This document shows, piece by piece, positions 1 to 11,975 of a stretch of DNA of 64,000 bases (within the stretch, counting starts at the first letter, position 1; each line of letters starts with the position of its first letter). The translations under genes were made by a program, and so were the position numbers. Under the pieces are notes generated by a model. It was not told the DNA's origin. It did not search any database and was given only the letters and a program-made list of their open reading frames with translations. Location of the stretch: assembly GCA_029891345.1 (NCBI GenBank), contig CM057009.1, positions 297,290,466 through 297,354,465 on the forward strand. Direction: 5' to 3'. The stretch comes from Dryococelus australis. Its lineage: Eukaryota; Arthropoda; Insecta; Phasmatodea; Phasmatidae.

Positions 1-1065
1 AGCGCATCAACGCTTAAAGGAGACCACTGAATTTTCTACAACGAACGGCGACGTAACTAACTTCGGCCAATTTCTTACTGGCTATTTCGAGAGTTTGATT
101 TAAAATGCGTGAATATACAACGAATACACTCTAACGGGGTTTTTATGCATGCTCAGCAATTTTTTTTTCTCACAATTTCCTGTTCGATAATTTTTTAAAT
201 TTTGTTCAATTATCTTGTGGAAATGTTTCTAGCTTCATACGTACTTCCTCCATTGAAACGTGATAAAATCAACTGAAGTCTATAAAGAAGGCATTGCAAA
301 CCTTACAGGAGAGTCTTAGAAAGACTGTATCCCTAAAATGCAGGAGCGACATGATGCGAGCCGGAGAAGAAGTGGGAGAGAGAGAGAGAAGCCGATAGGC
401 GCTGCAGTGTTTCTATCCTTGATCCTGACATCTGTAGGAGGGTGCCAAGATTTCGCAGGCCACGGCCCCGCACAAGTACAACCATTCTTCTATATTAAAA
501 GGTCAGTTTTATGGCGTAGTGACAAGATACCGATTATAAACTGTCAGTTTGGAAAATAAAATTCATCGTGTATATTTAGTGCAAACATGAGAATTTTAAC
601 TACAAATATTTATTCGAGCAAATTTCAATAAGTCGTGTTATCACGAAGTTTGTTTATTAATGTCTTAAGTGTGGCTTTGTGCAGTTTCTTTGAAATCCGA
701 CACGTGTCTTAACTGGGGTAAATTTTAATTTAGCTGTTTTCTCAATTGAAACGTGAGGCCTATCTCAAAACTTTAAATTGAAATACCAGCTAACCGCATT
801 GAAAAGAATTTCCAAGAAACATATACGTATCACGGCATTCTAATAATATATATTTTACGGTGTATCCTAACGTTTTGATTTTGTTAAATTTTGAGATTTG
901 TAGGAACAAATATAGCTGGTTGAATTCATTTTTGAAAAGTTATTTCGTTCGATTGCCATACTTTTTCCAGCCAGTTATTTCGTATCACAACGAAAAAAAA
1001 AAAAAAAAAAAAGCTGCAATACGCTACAAACTTAGAAATTGTAGAATATTCTTGAACTTCCTGAG
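1..1065. other. AT-rich sequence without recognised features
   Basis: Nothing recognisable apart from an A-run near 994-1011 directly before the SINE. The open frame at 338-559 has no domain and sits on simple GAGAGA sequence. Confidence 0.5.
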
Positions 1066-1316
1066 TGGGGCTGTGGTGATGTAGTGGTTAGACTACTTGC
1101 CTCCCACCTAGGAGAACTGTGTTCGATTCCTGGCAGGGTCGCTGCCAGAATTTCACATGTGGGAATCGTGCCGGACGATACCGCTGGTCCGCATGTTTTC
1201 TCGGGGATATCCCGTTTCCCCGCCTTTGTATTCCGGCACTGCTCACATTCTCAAAATATTTCACCCTCATCGGCTCTCAAGATCTCGTGAAGAGCCACTC
1301 AATTCTCTCCACTCAA
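1066..1316 (+). mobile_element. tRNA-derived SINE family C copy
   Basis: Starts GGGGCTGTGGTGATGTAGTGG (A-box region), then GTTCGATTCCTGGCAGGGTC (B box), the body GGAATCGTGCCGGACGATACC and TTTTCTCGGGGATATCCCG, and the tail CTCATCGGCTCTCAAGATCTC. The 5' part resembles a tRNA gene but has no cloverleaf. Confidence 0.85.
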
Positions 1317-1337
1317 CAGCAGTTAAGTTGCCAACGA

Positions 1338-1577
1338 GCGAGGTGAAAGTAGTTCCACGACTTAATGTTATTACAAGTGTTAGGCAAACATTTGTGTATA
1401 TTGAAAATTTTTTTGCTTCCTTTTATTTTTATCCTATATAAGTGTAAGTATTACCCAAATTGAAAACATTTAATTTTCTAACGATTTAACAGTTCCTCTA
1501 GACCGCGCATGTATGAAGTTATGAGGCCCATGGAAATGCTAATTACACTTGTGATGAAAAAAGAGCACACAATGTGT
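1338..1577 (-). mobile_element. MITE family B, 5'-truncated copy
   Basis: Contains the family B inner landmarks GAAAGTAGTTCCACG, AAGTGTTAGGCAAACATTTG and ATGAGGCCCATGGAAATGC but lacks the terminal AGGCTGTTCACGG on the left, where it abuts SINE 1066-1316. On the right it abuts MITE A1. Confidence 0.6.
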
Positions 1578-1578
1578 A

Positions 1579-2015
1579 TATAGTCTATTCGCGGTTTCTT
1601 CACAAATTTTTAATCAAACGTTTAAAAAATCACTTATGTATTTCGTGTTTGGATGTTTCCTAAATATCACACGTATCACGACTATAAAATAGTTGTGATA
1701 ACATAAAAGTACCTTATTTTTGGTTAAATTGAACTTTAAATTATATTTTATCTACAAAAATATAATGTATTGTATAATTGAAAATTAATATGAAAGAAAA
1801 CAGAGATAATCTAGGTGTGTTGGTAATGCCTAGTAAGAAATAGTTGTTAAGTAAATTTTTTACACTGAGTGCGTACGAATGCGGCGCGTTGTTACTTTGG
1901 TGTAATTTTCTAGACTCGGTTAAGCTTTGTTTGTAGGAGGCGGAGGAATATCCTGGAAGAAGAACTTGGGCACCACGGCTTGAGAAAAGCTAGAAGTAGC
2001 CGTGAATGGACTATA
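1579..2015 (+). mobile_element. MITE family A, full copy A1
   Basis: The copy starts TATAGTCTATTCGCGG and ends CCGTGAATGGACTATA, so the ends are imperfect inverted repeats beginning TATAGTCYATTC; the outer TA pairs may be the target duplication. Its length of 437 bp sets the family size. Internal landmarks are GGTGTGTTGGTAATGCCTAG, TAAGCTTTGTTTG and GGCGGAGGA. Other copies are at 9224-9653, 46477-47088 and around the Polinton. It encodes nothing. Confidence 0.8.
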
Positions 2016-2502
2016 AGGTCCGGTCTGCAATCGGCCGTTCCTGTAAACGTGAACGTGTCCAAAACTCGGCGTGAAGTGACGTCACATCGACGGAGTTTGA
2101 ATTTCTTCTACAAATGCGCTGTTGTCCGAAGTGAGCCTTCAGAATCTGACACTAGGTCGCAGTAAATTCGGCACATTATATGTTGTAACGTAGTGATGTT
2201 TAAATTGGCTGATTAATTGATTATTTAATCTTTGCGAAATGGGTGATTTGAATATTTTAATTATAATAAACACCTTACCGGCTTTATTTTAAATAAGTTC
2301 AACAACTGACATCAAAATGTAATTTTTTGAACTTCCGTTTTAATAGTTTCAGTTTTCAAATAAAACTGCCAGACCGAACGAACACATCACTAATTATTTA
2401 TTAGCATTTTATCATATTTGTTTTGAGAAAGCCCACCTTGCATATCCAATGTTTACATTAATTACATAAATATTCCACGAATGCGAGCGAAAGTGTTTGT
2501 AC

Positions 2503-2924
2503 AGAGTGTTCACAGTAAAATGAGCACTTTTGAAAGCCCTGCTTAAGATCTCCTTATATACACGATGTGTGTTCTTACGCCTTATGTAAAATAACATTGC
2601 CATGGGCTTCATTATTTTATTCATGCGTCGGTGAAGTGAAACCGTGACATTATTAGAAACGTAAATATTGTACAGATCTGCTAATTTGTACATTTCTATG
2701 TAATAAAAAATAAACAGAAAGCGAGAGAAATAATTTAAGTTATCGCAAATGGTTACCTAAAACTTTTTATTTGACGTTAATATATGGTACTACTTTCCCC
2801 TCCATCGTTACCAACTTTACTGGGCACATGTGCCTCATTGCGCCCGTTAAAATATATGCGGGTAGGGTAAGTGGCTTTTTTGTATGGTTGATTTCAAACG
2901 TGCTCACTTTATCGTGAACAGCCT
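2503..2924 (+). mobile_element. MITE family B copy
   Basis: Runs from GAGTGTTCACAGTAAAATGA to TGCTCACTTTATCGTGAACAGCCT. The ends are inverted repeats of about 30 bp built on AGGCTGTTCACGGTAAA and GAGCACTTTTGAAA. It is about 420 bp with no coding capacity. Inner landmarks: CATGGGCTTC, TTACCTAAAACTTTTTATT, TACCAACTTTACTGGGC. Confidence 0.8.
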
Positions 2925-2989
2925 ATAGTCTTCTTCTTTTACTATCGGCTTAGGACACAACTTCGGACAAATGTTCAATTTTCCGAACG

Positions 2990-3280
2990 CTTCAACTTCA
3001 CAGGTTGACTTGGGACACGGCAGCTTGGGACATCGCCATGACGTCAGAGGGTCACGTGCACCAATCAACGCGTCCTTGTCCTAAGACGCAGGTTGGGAGA
3101 GCGCAATTGTAGACGGGCCCTTGAGTGCGGAGAAAGGCTGCGTGCTCGCTGCGAGATGGGGTGTGCCTGACGTCGCGCTAGTCCCGCTCGCCCGCCGCCA
3201 CACTAACGATTTCCAATAAACCGCGGGCCGTGGCGGCGCCGCGCGCTCCCATTGGCTCTAGGCTGTGTTCCCCTCCCCCC
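2990..3280. promoter_or_regulatory. GC-rich block with CRE and E-box, possible CpG-island promoter
   Basis: This stretch is clearly richer in GC and CpG than its AT-rich flanks. It carries a perfect CRE palindrome TGACGTCA at 3039-3046, an E-box CACGTG at 3053-3058, CCAAT motifs in both orientations (ccaatcaacg near 3061, cccattggct near 3248) and many GCG/CGC words. These are features of housekeeping-type promoters. It lies about 20 kb upstream of the CCP6 exons on the same side, so it could hold that gene's first exon. No start codon, splice donor or transcript evidence connects them, and it may serve another gene on either strand. Confidence 0.35.
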
Positions 3281-3424
3281 ACCCCCCCGGGGCTCGCTCC
3301 TATGCCTACACACGCTCATTTATCGCCTCCGTTGTCATAGCTTCCCACCTCCTACACGCTCCTCACTATGCACGCTGCTCTCAGAGGCCCCCGCGAAACT
3401 ACGCACTTAATGATTTTTTTTTTC

Positions 3425-3987
3425 TGTTTCACTATCTGAAAGATAAGGACCACATAGATGTAAATATTCGTATTCAAATTATTATGTTTTTTTTTAAATA
3501 TACCACCCAAAAGTCGAAAATTTCGGAATATGGTAGCCCACGTTTCTATGCCTCTAGCTATGTATCAAGTGTATTTATTAATGGGTACTGATACCCCGAA
3601 ACTCTTTTAAAATAGTTATTGACTTTTTTGCAAACACATTTTTATTCGTCCAAGAAAAACTAATACTTTTTAATATTATTTTCTCTCGGACGAATGAAAA
3701 TGCGTTACCAAAAAAATAAATACCTTACAATATAGATTCAGAACGCCAGTACCCGAGTACCCATTGTTCAATATTCTTAATACTTAACTAATATGTTGTG
3801 TATATGATATAGATCACACGATATGTGATTTTTTTTCGCAAAGTTAATTAGGAGTATAGAGACTTAGACTTCCCATATTTCAAAATGTTATACATTTCGG
3901 TGCAATATTTTTAAAACTATAATGATTTGAGTACAATTATTTACTTTAATATGGTCCTTATATAAATCTCTTTCAGATAATGAAATA
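3425..3987. repeat. Imperfect palindrome, foldback MITE
   Basis: TATCTGAAAGATAAGGACC at the left and GGTCCTTATATAAATC with TTTCAGATA at the right are inverted copies. Further in, TTTTTATTCGTCC pairs with GGACGAATGAAAA around a centre near 3670, and GGGTACTGATACC faces GTACCCGAGTACCC. Almost the whole 560 bp can fold on itself. No coding capacity. Confidence 0.6.
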
Positions 3988-4014
3988 ACAATTTATAATG
4001 ATATATGGCCTTAA

Positions 4015-4405
4015 GACTAACTCGCCTGCACATTCTCTATTCTTACACCACATATAAAATTAACACTGTCATGGGCCTTATCCCTTTATTCATCCGTCGG
4101 TCAACTAAAACTGTGGATTTATTACAAAATAAATATTTTATAGTTTTTTTTTTCAATTCTTACACTTGTATGCATTAAAAGAAAACATAAAGCGAAAGAA
4201 ATAATTTCAGTACTCACATATGTTTACCTAACAACCTTAATTCAACGTCAAGACATGGGACTACTTTTCTTTCTTCATTACCAACTTAACAAAGCGTAAC
4301 CGAGTCAGTGTGGCCCCGCTAAAATATGTTCCATGTTCATGTAGGGACAGTGGCAGTTTCCAAAGGTGGTTTTCAAAAGTGCTCAAGTTAACTACGAACG
4401 GCTTT
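4015..4405 (+). mobile_element. MITE family B, degraded copy
   Basis: Shares the order of landmarks (CATGGGCCTTATCCCTTTATTC, GTTTACCTAACAACCTT, TACCAACTTAACAAAGCG, CAAAAGTGCTCAAGTTAAC, GAACGGCT) but with many substitutions. The left terminal repeat is not recognisable. Confidence 0.6.
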
Positions 4406-4614
4406 TATGCACAATCGTGCAATAATTATTTCTTCACCGGCTTATGTAGGTACATGTGGGCACTATTTCCTTGCCTGGCAGAAGCAGTGAGACTTTAGTT
4501 ACTCCGACGCTGAACGTATGTTATTCGACAGCAACAATTTGCGTAAATGCCACTTGGAGACTACTTTGGCACCAAATATTTTCGTGGGAAATCGCCATTT
4601 TAATCTATGCCTTT

Positions 4615-4740
4615 TTTTGCAGTAAATTCGGCACTTTTGAAGGCCCTTCTCAGATTGTACTTCTCGGTTTGTATATTTACTGCATAGGTAACATAACCAT
4701 TGTCATGGGACTTGCAAGTTTGTTCACCTGACAGTCGAGC
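4615..4740 (+). mobile_element. MITE family B, fragment
   Basis: Shows GGCACTTTTGAAGGCCCTTC, then AACATAACCATTGTCATGGG, matching the left third of family B; the rest is missing. Confidence 0.45.
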
Positions 4741-5195
4741 GAAAATGTAAAAGTTCTGGGGGGGGGGGCTACATATATATTGCTAATACTTCGAGACCCT
4801 ATAATTTCGCGTTATAATTAGGTAACATGCTAGGTGTCATACAAGCAAATGCCAGTTTCTCATGCCATTGCACCTTTCCTCAGCATACACGGCCTGGAAA
4901 GCGGTGAACTAGTAGTATACATTCAACACCCAGGTGACTTAGTTCCGCGTGTGCGAGCTGAACATGAGAATTAGCTCTGACTGTGGCAGCAGTCAATGTC
5001 GGCACAAGTGACATCTGCTCGAGTGAATGTAGTAGTGTGAAGTCTTCAGCGTGGTGTAGTATCATAACGCGGAATGACAGGGCCTGTGGTAATGAAACAC
5101 TGCAACTTGGGACTATTTTTTTTTTTTTTTTTACTTGCCGTCAACTCAGCTAAGAGGCTTCGCGCTACCGTGATGCATAGACGTAGGCAGTTATT

Positions 5196-5407
5196 AACAC
5201 AGAGGACTTGAGAAGTGATGTGAGTAGGAAGCGGCACTGGAATGCAAGCGCGGGGGAAACAGCAGGTCCCCGAGAAAACCTGCCTACCAGCGGCATCGTC
5301 CGCCACGATTCCCGCGTTCGACAATCCGGGAGCGATTCCGCCGGGAATTGAACCCCGTTCGCCTGCGTAGGAGGCGAGTTGTATGTTCACTGCGCCACCG
5401 CGGCCCC
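5196..5407 (-). mobile_element. tRNA-derived SINE family C copy
   Basis: Ends GCGCCACCGCGGCCCC (the 5' end on the minus strand), preceded by GGGAATTGAACCCCG (B box) and CGAGAAAACCTGCCTACC. The tail part with the GGCTCTCAAGACC block is degenerate. Confidence 0.85.
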
Positions 5408-6631
5408 ATGCAGTTAACGAGTAGTGATTATTTTTCGAAAGTTCGTTCCAACAGTATGTGCACTTTACAGTAAACAGCATTTACGCAACGCTCACATTGG
5501 TCAATATTCGTGTCAAGCTGCAAATCCAAAACCTCGCACCTTCTCTATTACATCTGCAACTGGTTCACGCATCGACACATCCTACGCTGTAAAACATTTT
5601 TGTACTTTCAGGGAAATAACACTTGGAAACCCTGTTGTCAAAATAATATTTCGTAAGACTACTAAACGTTTTCTAGTGTAAATTTCAAAGCATACTATGT
5701 AGACTTTCCATACATGTATTTGTAATATTACAAATTATAAGCTCGTGTTTCAACTTTCATTTTTAAAGAAATTTTAGTTGAAAATATCTTTTATTTTCCT
5801 CGATGATGCAAATGTGATAAAGAATACATACATAAGACAAATACAACTTTCGAAGTTTACTCACAAGCCCGACCCAGCAACCCTTGTGGTGCAGTATGAA
5901 GCATTTCACCACACGATCACTCTGACTCACAGCACTTGACTGTCTTTTTAAGGTGTAGGACTGTCTGTATACATCAACTTGGGGAAGATTCTAACAATTT
6001 AACTATTTGGGAATAATTTATGTGACTTGTCTAAGAGAGCTATTGCACTTCAGAATACCGTTAAATGCCTGTAAGCGTATTTCACATTTACACAGTTGCA
6101 CTTTTATAATTACAAATATTTTTTAATGAATGTTTGCGTCGGATTGACGATAATTGTTACTAAGCAACTGCAAAATATTATTAATGTCTGTTCGATTTGT
6201 TAAAAATAAATTATTTTACAACGGAGAACACATACCTGCAGCCATGTGTTGGCAACGCGGCATCTCCCCTAGAAAAGTGAGATAAAAGGCGAATAACTTT
6301 TCTACACAAAATAAAGTTAAAACGTGTTTCATCTCAATGACTATCATCCAGTAGCGCGCCATCCAGAAACACATCCATGGTGTGCCTGGGCACAGTCAAA
6401 CTCGTTCATTCCTCGTCATCTGTGCGTGATGAACTAACAGTTTAAATCACTGAGCAACTCATTCAGTACCTTCTGTCTGCTGTACGTAATGATTGATGCA
6501 CCACACTCTACTCACAACTGAGTATTATTACTCAGCTTGTCGGTTGGTCAACACTCTTCTACTAATCATTATAATCTATGCGTTAGTCAGTAACATTAAC
6601 TTTGAGATTCAAAGCGACTCCTTGTCGGTAA
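5408..6631. other. No recognised features
   Basis: AT-rich, no repeat family or credible frame seen. Confidence 0.5.
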
Positions 6632-7051
6632 AGGCTGTTCACGATAAAGTGAGCACTTTTGAAATCAACCTTAGAAAAAAGTTACTGTCCCTACCTGAAT
6701 ATATTTTAACGGCCACACTGAGTGGCATGCGCCCAGGAAAGTTGGTAACGATGGATGAAAAGTAGTTCCATATATTTAAGTCGAATAAAATTTTTTAGGT
6801 AAACATTTGTAATTATTTAAATTATTTCTTACACTTTCTTTTTTTTTAAACTCCCCAGAGTGTAAAAATGACCAGAGTGGTAAAATATTTACTTTACTAA
6901 TAATTTCACAGTTTCACGTGGCCGACACATGAATAAAGTGACGAGGCCCATGACAATGTTAATTTTACATGATGCCGAAGAATACACAGCGTACATACAA
7001 GTAGATACGAAGCAGGGGTTTCAAAAGTGCTCATTTTAATGTGAACAGCCT
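6632..7051 (-). mobile_element. MITE family B copy
   Basis: Starts AGGCTGTTCACGATAAAGTG and ends TTTAATGTGAACAGCCT, with GTTGGTAACGATGGATG and GACGAGGCCCATGACAATG inside. Full length, about 420 bp, reverse orientation relative to 2503-2924. Confidence 0.85.
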
Positions 7052-7870
7052 ATACAAACATTTTTCTAGACGTTTTACAGGTACGAATAAAAGATGAAAT
7101 TTTACACAATATAATATTGTGATTTCAATAAAGGAATGTAATTTTGTAAAGATGTTCTCTGTAAAATTTACAAACAAATTTACGATTTATATAAACATTG
7201 AAAAGTTAATGTCAGCTTGATTGAATATAAATATTTATAAACTCTAGCACACAGGCATTTGTACAGGATGGAATTTTCTGGTCACTATTTATAAAACGTT
7301 GACCAGAATTCATGAGCCAAACTTCGGGGGGTGATGCCATATGAAAAATAAGGTGGGGTATACACTGACAAACACTATAGCGTGTTAAATATTAAGGGAG
7401 CTATGCTGAATTGAAAATCAAAGTTTGAAATTCATGAATGTAAAAATATCTGTACACACTTGACATGGAGCGACAAAATTTTGAAATCGTATTTCATGCA
7501 ACGGATATTGTAAATCGGTTAAAATCGTGGTTGGTGAAATTGTCTCCCTTCATTGCTTAAGTAGGGATAGTCACCCTATTTTCGCAGGTAATTTTAAAAC
7601 ACTAGGCGCTAATGAAAAATTCAAGGCCAATTATTACTCTCCATGACAAAATGAAAACAAAAGGTCCTCTTGTCTGAACTCGCTCCGGTAAACAGTTTTT
7701 GAGAAAATGCCACTCAAAATTTCGGAGTTGCGGTGTATCCCTGCGAAGGTAGGCAACACATCTTCCCAATCGCGCTACGCTATGTGGATGTAAGTACTGG
7801 TTAATATAAGGGAGGTTAAGCGTAGAGGATAAGAAACGGAGTGCAAACAGGAGGAATACATGACACATAT

Positions 7871-8288
7871 AGGCTGTTCACGGTCAAATTAGCACTTTTG
7901 AAAGCCCTAGTTAAGATATACTGTTATGGACGTTTGTATTCTTCCGCCTTAGTAAAATTTACGTTGCAAAATTTACGTTCTCACTTTATTCATGCGTCGG
8001 TCAAGTGAAACTGAGAAATTATTAGAAGAAGAAAATCTCACATGTCTGCTCATTTTTACACTTCGATGCATTAGAAAAAAAAGAAAGCGAAGGAAATAAT
8101 TAAAGTTATTACAAATGGTTACCTAACACTTTTGATCCGACGTTAAGATATTGAACTACTTTCCATAAATTGTTACCAACTTTACTGGGCGCATGCCATT
8201 CAGTGCGCTCGTTAAATATACAACGTTAGTAGCAATGACTTTTTTCTTAGGTTGATTTCAAAAGTGCTCACTTTATAGTGAGCAGCCT
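7871..8288 (+). mobile_element. MITE family B copy in the loop of a palindrome
   Basis: Full-length copy from AGGCTGTTCACGGTCAAATT to TTTATAGTGAGCAGCCT. It makes up most of the spacer between the two arms of the inverted repeat 7283-9222. Confidence 0.85.
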
Positions 8289-8511
8289 TTAACACACCTG
8301 TTTTTTCCAGCAACGTACGTAACGCGGATGATTGTCCTACCCTCGCAGGGCTGCATCGCACCTTCGAAATTTTGAGTGGGGTTTTCTCAAAAAACGGTTT
8401 ACTGGAGCGAGTTCGGACAAGAGGACCTTTTGTTTTCATTTTGTCATGGAGAGTAATAATTGGCCTTGAATTTTTCAATCTCGCCTAGTGTTTCAAAGTT
8501 ACTTTAGATAT

Positions 8512-8937
8512 AGAGTGTTCACGGTAAAATGAACACTTTCGATATCAACCTTGGGATAAATTTCACTGCACCATGCCTGCATATGTATTGAAGGACACAC
8601 TGCCAGGCATGTGCCCTGTACAGTTGGCAACAACGGAGAGGAAAGTAGTTCCACGTCTTGCCGTCGAATTAAAAGTGTTAGGTCAAATATTTGTGAATAC
8701 TGACACGATTTCATTTACTTGCAGGTTTTTTTAAATGCACAATACGTGTAAAAATGAGCACATTTTAAAAATATTTACTTTCTTAATAATTTTAAAGTTT
8801 TACTTGACCGACGCATGAATAAAGTGATCAGGCTCATGGCAGTGCTAATTTTACGTGTGGTGGAAGAATACACTATGCGCACACAAGTAGCTCTTAAGCA
8901 GGGCTTTCAAAAGTGCTCAGTTTATCGTGAACAGTCT
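8512..8937 (-). mobile_element. MITE family B copy interrupting a palindrome arm
   Basis: Full-length copy from AGAGTGTTCACGGTAAAATG to TTATCGTGAACAGTCT. The opposite arm of the palindrome near 7590 is uninterrupted at the corresponding point, so the copy inserted after the palindrome formed. Confidence 0.85.
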
Positions 8938-9223
8938 TTAATAGGGTGACTAATTCTTCTTAAGCAACGAAGGGGACTATTTCACCAACCACATTTAAAC
9001 CGATTTACAATCTCCGTTTCTTGAAACACGATTCCGATTTTTGTCACTCCATTTTAAGTACTTCCTGATATTTTTACATTCAATCGTTTCAAACTTTGAT
9101 TTTGAATGCCTCATAAACCCCTTAATATTCACCACACTATAATATTTGTCATTGTATACCCCACCTCATTTTTCATACGGAATCACCTCCTGAAGTTTCG
9201 CTCATGAATTCTGGTCAACGTTG

Positions 9224-9653
9224 TACATACTATTTGAAGTATTTTCACACTTTTTGTATTTAATCTTTGAAATTTCATCCCCACTATGACGTGTCTGGTT
9301 GTTTTCTAAATACGCCATATATCACAAGCATTTTATATTTATGTTGACATAAAAGTATCTAATTATTTGTTAAACTGAAATTTTACTTATATTTTTTTTC
9401 ATAAACTATAGTATTAAATTTTTAAACAATATGATTAGGATTGAAAACATGCGTGTTGGTATCGCCTAGTTATAAACTGCACTCATGCAGAATTGTATTA
9501 ATGTGAGTGCTCAAAAATGCGGTGCATTGTTCTTTTCGTATAATTTTCTAGACTTAGTAAAGCTTTGTTTGCATGAGCGGAAGGAGGAGCCGCCTGAAGC
9601 TAGAACATTAGCAGGGATTCAGAAAAGTTGGAAGTTACCGTGAATGGACTGTA
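9224..9653 (+). mobile_element. MITE family A copy A2
   Basis: Follows the A1 copy from a degenerate left end (tactatttgaagtattttcac) to TACCGTGAATGGACTGTA, including CATGCGTGTTGGTATCGCC and TCTAGACTTAGTAAAGC. It begins where the palindromic repeat 7283-9222 ends. It serves as an empty-site comparison for the Polinton insertion: CCCCACTATGACGTGTCTGG is uninterrupted here. Confidence 0.75.
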
Positions 9654-9739
9654 CTCACATATATTGTATCTAGGGATGGCGCGAGATTGCGAAAAATATT
9701 TGCCAGCATACTTTTTAAACCACAGCAGCATATTGATAT

Positions 9740-10168
9740 ATGCTGTTCACGGTAAAACGAGCACTTTTGAAAGCCCTGCTTAATATTTACTTGTATTCAA
9801 GTTGTGTAGTCTTCCACCTTATTTGAAATCAACATTGGCATGGGCCGTATCGCTTTATTCTTGCGCCAGTAAAGTAAATCTGTGAAGTTTTTAGTAAAGT
9901 AAATATTTTACAAATCTGCTCATTTTTACACTTCGATGGATTAAGAAACAACAGAAAACGAATTAAATAGTTTAACTTATCACAAATGGTTACCTAACAC
10001 TTTTTATTCGACGTTAAGATATGGAACTACTTTCTATCGATAGTTTCCAACTTTACTGGGTGCGTGTCACTCAATGCGCCCGTTAAAACATATGCAGGTA
10101 ATGTCACTGCCCCAGTGACTTTCTTCTAAGTTTGATTTCAAATGTGCTCACTTTATGATGAACAGCCT
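9740..10168 (+). mobile_element. MITE family B copy
   Basis: Runs from ATGCTGTTCACGGTAAAACG to CTTTATGATGAACAGCCT with all family landmarks; about 430 bp. Confidence 0.85.
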
Positions 10169-11627
10169 TTACCCTTATGATGGCGTTATATAAATAGAAG
10201 TTTGGATATATACATAGAATGTCAGCAATTCTCCAATAAATATCTTGGAATTAAACACGCGACTTCAAGAAGTAACGCATTTAATATATCAAGAACGTGA
10301 GAAACGGGTGCAATAAAAAAACGTAAGTTTGAGGAGATTGTCTCTGCTGAGGCAACTGCAGTTAAGAGAGTGAAAACTTTTTTTTTTTTTGTATGTTTTC
10401 ATAGGCTTGGATTAGTGAGAGTAGGAAATCTCTTGACATGCACTGCCTCTGCTCATTATTGTTCCTTCTTTTACTTACACGAGATGGGGAATACAGAAGT
10501 GTACATTTATACCAGGTTATTAATTTAACCTCCTGAAACTAGGAAATAACTCGAAACAGAAGCATCGTACGACAAAAAGTGTCGAAGTAAACCCTAACTG
10601 TTTTTGAGGGGGTAATTCAAGCTCGCAAAAGGTGTTTCGCCGTCATCCCTTCTAAATGGGCTGCGATGCACGGAAAAGGAATGAGTGGGGAAGGGGGGGG
10701 GGGGGGGGGTTGAGACATTTATAACTAGAACCCCCACAATTTTATTGCATGTTCGGATTCTTAGTCAATAGATATTAAACATCTATTAGAAACAGTTTTT
10801 GTAAATCGTTGTAGATGGCACTGAACAGTAGGCTTACTACGTGACAGTAATCCGTTTCCCGTAGTTTTCGCCGCAGTGCCCATTGAGAAAATGTTACTCA
10901 ATCCCGGAAATCATCGCCTTGTAGTTCTTGTAATATAAACACGTGGTATCGATGCAATTTATAACACTTTGGTATTCTCCAAACACTACGTTGTGATATT
11001 CCGCTATGGTACCGCGAGCTACTTCTTTGAGTGCTCGCATGGGGATTAATGGCCACCACAACTATCCAGTTGGTAATTATTTTCTCCAGTGACTGTAGAT
11101 CTACGCCTCCTTTTTTAGGCTGCAAACCTCCGTTGGTAATAAACTGTTTGACAACTCAGATAAAGGTCATGCGCAACCGCAATCTGCCGGGAAAACGCTC
11201 AGCATAATGGATGAGAGCATTATTGACTATCCATACACATTCACAATTAATTACAATCATCTCTATTTTATCATGTAGGGCTACAAATAAAGATGCCATA
11301 CTTGTGCAGTATTTAAAGAATTCCAATCGGAAATACGACATAAAATATAGATGTTGGGGATTGCAATAAGAAATAAACGACAAGGAAATATAGCGGAAGC
11401 AAACACTGGTATCCTCGACAGAAAACGGTGGGTACGGCATTGGTGATGTATATCAGAGTTACTGCGATAGAATTTCTTGTTCAATTTGAACCACATAACC
11501 GGGATGGAGGCAAGAATGCGACACAAGAGCCAAATGCGCCTACCACTTACTGTACCTACTGCACTGTCTCTGATGACACATCACATGCACAGCACATGTT
11601 TTGCTCTTATTATCTACGTTTTAACAT
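10169..11627. other. No gene; a T run and a long G run
   Basis: A T-run at about 10380 and a run of about 18 Gs near 10694-10710 are the only notable items. The minus-strand frames at 10898-11526 are short and show no domains. Confidence 0.45.
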
Positions 11628-11710
11628 ATAGTCGGCGGTTTTTCTCGGGGATCTCCTGTTTCCCCCGTTATTGCTTTCAGGCGCTGCACCATTCTCATTT
11701 CGCTTCATCT
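11628..11710 (+). mobile_element. SINE family C, body fragment
   Basis: Only TCGGCGGTTTTTCTCGGGG, ATCTCCTGTTTCCCCCG and GGCGCTGCACCATTCTCATT remain; both the tRNA head and the tail are missing. Confidence 0.65.
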
Positions 11711-11975
11711 CATGTATCCCGCGGAAGGCACCGGCAAACAACCACAGTATCATACTGCCTAGTTGCCTTAGTCGCGATGTGGCCTCCATTCCTGCGTTGT
11801 GTACTAGCTTCCAACCAACCTTCGGGTTGCTAACGTCCACACTCACAGACAAGTAATAAGGCACTTTGTTCGCTCGTAGCCTGCCAACTCAGCTGGCAGG
11901 TATTGTACACAGCTACCTCATTCATGCTGACTCCGTGAGACGGCTTAAACTGTCCGAACTTTCATTCATCACACT

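Larger units (their letters stand above)
7283..9222. repeat. Large inverted repeat (foldback element) with nested MITEs
   Basis: The left arm, about 7283-7765, is matched in reverse complement by 8300-8505 plus 8938-9222. Shared blocks include GACCAGAATTCATGAG, GGTGGGGTATAC, GTAAATCGGTT, GTTGGTGAAAT and CAAGGCCAATTATTACTCTC. The right arm is cut by the family B copy 8512-8937, and the loop is mostly the copy 7871-8288. The arms differ at many positions, so this is an old foldback-type element. Open frames in the arms are mirror images of each other and not credible genes. Confidence 0.8.

Noticed and set aside
338..559. Open frame with arginine/serine-rich start
   Set aside because: Short, runs through GAGAGA simple sequence, no domain, no splice context.
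7602..8478. Mirror-image proteins at 7602-7868 and 8212-8478
   Set aside because: They arise because both arms of an inverted repeat are read; no coding signal.
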